From: Cylindrotheca closterium
Lineage: Eukaryota; Bacillariophyta; Bacillariophyceae; Bacillariales; Bacillariaceae
NCBI GenBank assembly: GCA_933822405.4
Contig: CAKOGP040000491.1
Coordinates: 1-18,151, forward strand
Length of the DNA: 18,151 bases
Direction: 5' to 3'
Made by a program: the position numbers and the translations under genes. How positions within the stretch are numbered: position 1 is the first letter of the stretch; every line of letters starts with the position of its first letter. Below, one piece after another: positions 15,800 through 18,151 of the stretch. Below the pieces are notes generated by a model. The model was not told the DNA's origin, did not search any database, and saw nothing but the letters and a program-made list of their open reading frames with translations.

Positions 15800-17119
15800 A
15801 TGATCTTCACGAAACATCAAACGATACTTGTGCTGCGTCTCTTCATCACATTGTATGCTCCCAGAGTCCATGGCTTCCATCACAGTAGGTGCAATCAATT
15901 CCAGGCTCAATTTCAGTTTCCAGACTGTTATGTTCCAGATATGGATGCATACAACCTGCAACTATCCGACGCTAGCTTCTTGATGGCTCATGACGCTGGT
16001 ACAGGATATCTGTCGGTTAAGAAAGGAATCTCTAGTGCCACCAACCTCTACGCGAAGAACCAACGCGGCACTGTCTATGAACAGCTTCAGAATGGAGCAA
16101 GAGCATTGGACGTTCGTCCCAAGCTTTTGCAAAACGGGACTGTCGCACTCCATCACGGGACAATAGCGATTGGAACGACTTTAGAAACCCTCGTCCAAGA
16201 CGCCATACGGTGGTGCAATGAGAACCCATCGGAATTGGTTCTCATCTTGCACAACAACATGGGATATGATTCCAACTTGTCGCCCGATGCTGACACAGCC
16301 GTTAACGCACTGTCAGATGTGTATGGGCCACTTGGAGTATCTTATGTAGCCTGTGGCGATGTCTATGGATTGACTGTAGCAGAAACAATGGAAATTAGTG
16401 TACTTGCGAGTGGTGGGTATCTGTTGGCACTGGATCAGCAAGATGCCTACACTTCTTTCTGTGGCAAGAGCAACTACATTTCCGATCAACTTGTCACGTG
16501 CTACCCTAACAATGGAACCTTGCCCTGTACGAATGCAAAATCACCAACGCACGAGAGGCTAAAGGAGTATGCGTTGGCGTGTTCCAACAATGCTGCCACG
16601 GACTCGACATATGTACTTGGCCCTCCACAATCGTTGGACATCTGGCCGTTCAATATAATACAAGGGATTTGGCAAGTGGATACGAGATCAGCAGCAACGG
16701 GAGTGGCTCATGTTTCTTCACTAATTGACGACAACACAAAATCAAGAATCAATGCCCAGCTGGTCGATTGGATATATGACGGAGAATTCAATGCAGTTTC
16801 GCTTCTGGCGGTTGATAATGTGGCCCTGAATGGCAATGCCATACTTTCTGTCCTTCGAAGCAAGTGTGGACAGTCGGAGCTTGGGGAGGAGGAATGTGGC
16901 ACGGCAATTCGCAAGCCAAGACTGCAGCGAAAACCCTTGTCCACGCTCTCGTTTGCAGTAACTTTGTCTTTCTACATTTTTTTCGCAATTTGGGTCGGTG
17001 TCATGCTGAGGCACTACAGAAAGTTCTATCGACCAGAAGAGCAAGCCAAACGGCTGGAGAAGGATCTCAAAGGGGTTGAGCATCACTTCAAGAGGGTAAT
17101 GGCTGGAGAGTATGCTTAG
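15800..17119 (+). CDS. Secreted/membrane PLC-like phosphodiesterase (PI-PLC X-like fold)
   Basis: 439 residues from the first in-frame ATG. The frame is open 39 bases earlier but without an ATG. The N terminus (MIFTKHQTILVLRLFITLYA) is a signal peptide. The body resembles PLC-like phosphodiesterases of the PI-PLC X TIM-barrel superfamily: FLMAHDAGTGYL (His64, first catalytic His), NGARALDVRPKL (metal/substrate strand), VALHHGTIAIG (second His, 118/119) and SELVLILHNNM. Several Cys residues suit an extracytoplasmic domain. A membrane segment near 381-403 (FAVTLSFYIFFAIWVGVM) and a 36-residue basic cytosolic tail follow, so it is probably a type I membrane protein. There is no EF-hand, PH, Y or C2 domain, unlike classical eukaryotic PLC. 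The substrate is unknown, and phosphoinositide cleavage is not implied. Confidence 0.82.
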   Translation: MIFTKHQTILVLRLFITLYAPRVHGFHHSRCNQFQAQFQFPDCYVPDMDAYNLQLSDASFLMAHDAGTGYLSVKKGISSATNLYAKNQRGTVYEQLQNGARALDVRPKLLQNGTVALHHGTIAIGTTLETLVQDAIRWCNENPSELVLILHNNMGYDSNLSPDADTAVNALSDVYGPLGVSYVACGDVYGLTVAETMEISVLASGGYLLALDQQDAYTSFCGKSNYISDQLVTCYPNNGTLPCTNAKSPTHERLKEYALACSNNAATDSTYVLGPPQSLDIWPFNIIQGIWQVDTRSAATGVAHVSSLIDDNTKSRINAQLVDWIYDGEFNAVSLLAVDNVALNGNAILSVLRSKCGQSELGEEECGTAIRKPRLQRKPLSTLSFAVTLSFYIFFAIWVGVMLRHYRKFYRPEEQAKRLEKDLKGVEHHFKRVMAGEYA

Positions 17120-17222
17120 TTGGCAAATAGTGCGCGGTGGTGATTCTAGTAGTTACATATGTACAAAAAGGAGTATCCAAGCACAATTGATTTGGAGGCC
17201 TGGGCATCACTGGGGTCCTGTT

Positions 17223-18105
17223 TTATTTCATGATTGTTGGCCGAAGTTCCCAAACAAACCCAATATTTGCTAAACGTGTTGCCCGTTCTAGAGTCATATT
17301 ACTCTTTTTCCCTGCAACCAACAATTTATACTGCCTTCGAGCACACTTGACCCATGTTGCCAACTTTTGATTTTCTTTGTATAGACTTGGCACATTGCAG
17401 TGTCCTTTTTCGGCCTTGAACTTCAGAAGTTCGTGGAATCTTTCTTCCCAGCCTGCTTCGTGTGCATTCCAGACAAAGCCCAGTGCATTCAATGCAAGGA
17501 CACGATCGTCTGTCATGGTCGATGGTTTCGACTCAATTTTCAGTTTGTATTGATATCGTTCTGAAGGATTGCAGATGATTCGAGTGTTAGTGATACTGTC
17601 TCTGCATGCATTTGCATCGAACTTGTTCATGGTGACAATGCTTCAGTGACTTACGTCGTTTTGTCCAATGGGCAAGCGGTGGATTCTCTTGGAATGAGTT
17701 TGGCACCAAGGAGTGCCCATTCTTCTTTACAAATAGACACAACTCTTCAAAGCGTTCGGTCCATTGGTCTTTCTGATAGTTTCGAAATCGTGCTTGCTGA
17801 CCATCCTTGAAGTCAAGATCCGAAGGATGCGGCACAGCCTTTGTTTTCTTGACAGGTGGGCCTTCCGTTACGTCCACTATTTTCTGTGAGGCAGCAGCAA
17901 ACTCTCGCTTCCTGGCGTATTGATTAGTCGCCATTGCGTTGCTCAGAAGCGGAGCCGAAAATGGGGGAGCAAAGAAGAGCGGATCAACCAACTTGAGCTC
18001 CTCTATTTGAGCCAAGTCGTCAGGAAGCTGCAGTCGAAAAAGAGAGTCGATCTCCACAGTTGAATTATTCGTCTTGAATTCTGCATTCATGTTTGCAACT
18101 GACAT
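17223..18105 (-). CDS. Protein with two helicase-associated (HA) domains, two exons
   Basis: Exon 1 is 18105-17655 and exon 2 is 17560-17223. The 262-residue product starts at the first ATG in the visible frame. Two HA repeats are clear: about 114-181 (WTERFEELCLFVKKNGHSLV ... LGFVWN) and 188-255 (WEERFHELLKFKAEKGHCNV ... IGFVWEL). Each has the W-x-x-x-F-x-x-L / K-x-x-G-H / W / L-x-x-x-G-F-x-W spacing. HA domains are helical modules thought to bind nucleic acid. In diatoms they occur in many short stand-alone proteins without a helicase. A basic stretch PPVKKTKA (84-91) could be a nuclear signal. The N-terminal 100 residues look disordered. The gene converges on the phosphodiesterase gene with 103 bp between stops. 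Upstream exons beyond the window are possible because a TTTCAG acceptor-like site lies just before the ATG. Confidence 0.85.
17561..17654 (-). other. Intron of the HA-domain gene
   Basis: The 94-bp intron has donor GTAAGT, acceptor CTTCAG and a CACTAACACT branch-like site about 35 bases before the acceptor. Splicing completes the first HA domain (LAHWTKR joined to QRYQYKL). Confidence 0.9.
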
Positions 18106-18151
18106 CTCTGAAATTGATAGATGAGAATTGTGGGCAAAATAAGGCAACAAT

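Noticed and set aside
1..18151. CRISPR array, tRNA, rRNA, riboswitch or phage/prokaryotic defence operon
   Set aside because: There are no regularly spaced direct repeats, tRNA-like cloverleaf blocks or prokaryotic gene organisation. Spliced genes and mitochondrial targeting indicate a eukaryotic nuclear locus.

Overview
The window looks like nuclear DNA of a stramenopile, most likely a pennate diatom. This is inferred from the mix of features. The three introns are short (94-104 bp), follow the GT-AG rule, and have CTAAC-like branch points. There is a two-domain helicase-associated (HA) protein of the kind abundant in diatoms. Copia and endonuclease retroelement debris resembles diatom families. 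The genes are eukaryotic (MIC60, MOT1, a PLC-like phosphodiesterase) and closely spaced. No species name is claimed.

The left half (1 to about 8.2 kb) is a graveyard of mobile DNA. A Copia-like acidic polyprotein fragment on the minus strand abuts the 5' end of a second retroelement on the plus strand. That joint exists twice (299-1120 and 1545-2366, three differences by eye), separated by 424 bp of unrelated sequence. The right copy continues as a decayed retroelement to about 6288. It carries a long unknown N-terminal region, a proline-rich linker, a coiled coil and an endonuclease/exonuclease/phosphatase (EEP) domain, broken by three frameshifts and one stop. It is cut off inside the endonuclease, before any reverse transcriptase. 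A Copia gag-like scrap (6289-6414) follows. Next come a 659-bp element with 172-bp terminal inverted repeats (6415-7073), a fragment copied from the 5' end of the nearby molybdate-transporter gene (7074-7237), and a short-chain dehydrogenase pseudogene (7349-8222).

The right half (8.6 to 18.15 kb) holds intact host genes. On the minus strand are an 801-residue two-exon protein built of four diverged copies of one domain joined by charged and Glu-Pro linkers, and a MOT1 molybdate transporter. Diverging from MOT1 on the plus strand are MIC60/mitofilin (two exons) and then a secreted or membrane-anchored PLC-like phosphodiesterase. The phosphodiesterase promoter carries a tandem 30-bp repeat with TGACGT cores. 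A two-exon HA-domain protein converges on it from the right edge.

The host genes do not form a pathway. They are independent transcription units in a compact region next to a transposon-rich block. The block has already captured a piece of one neighbour, MOT1.
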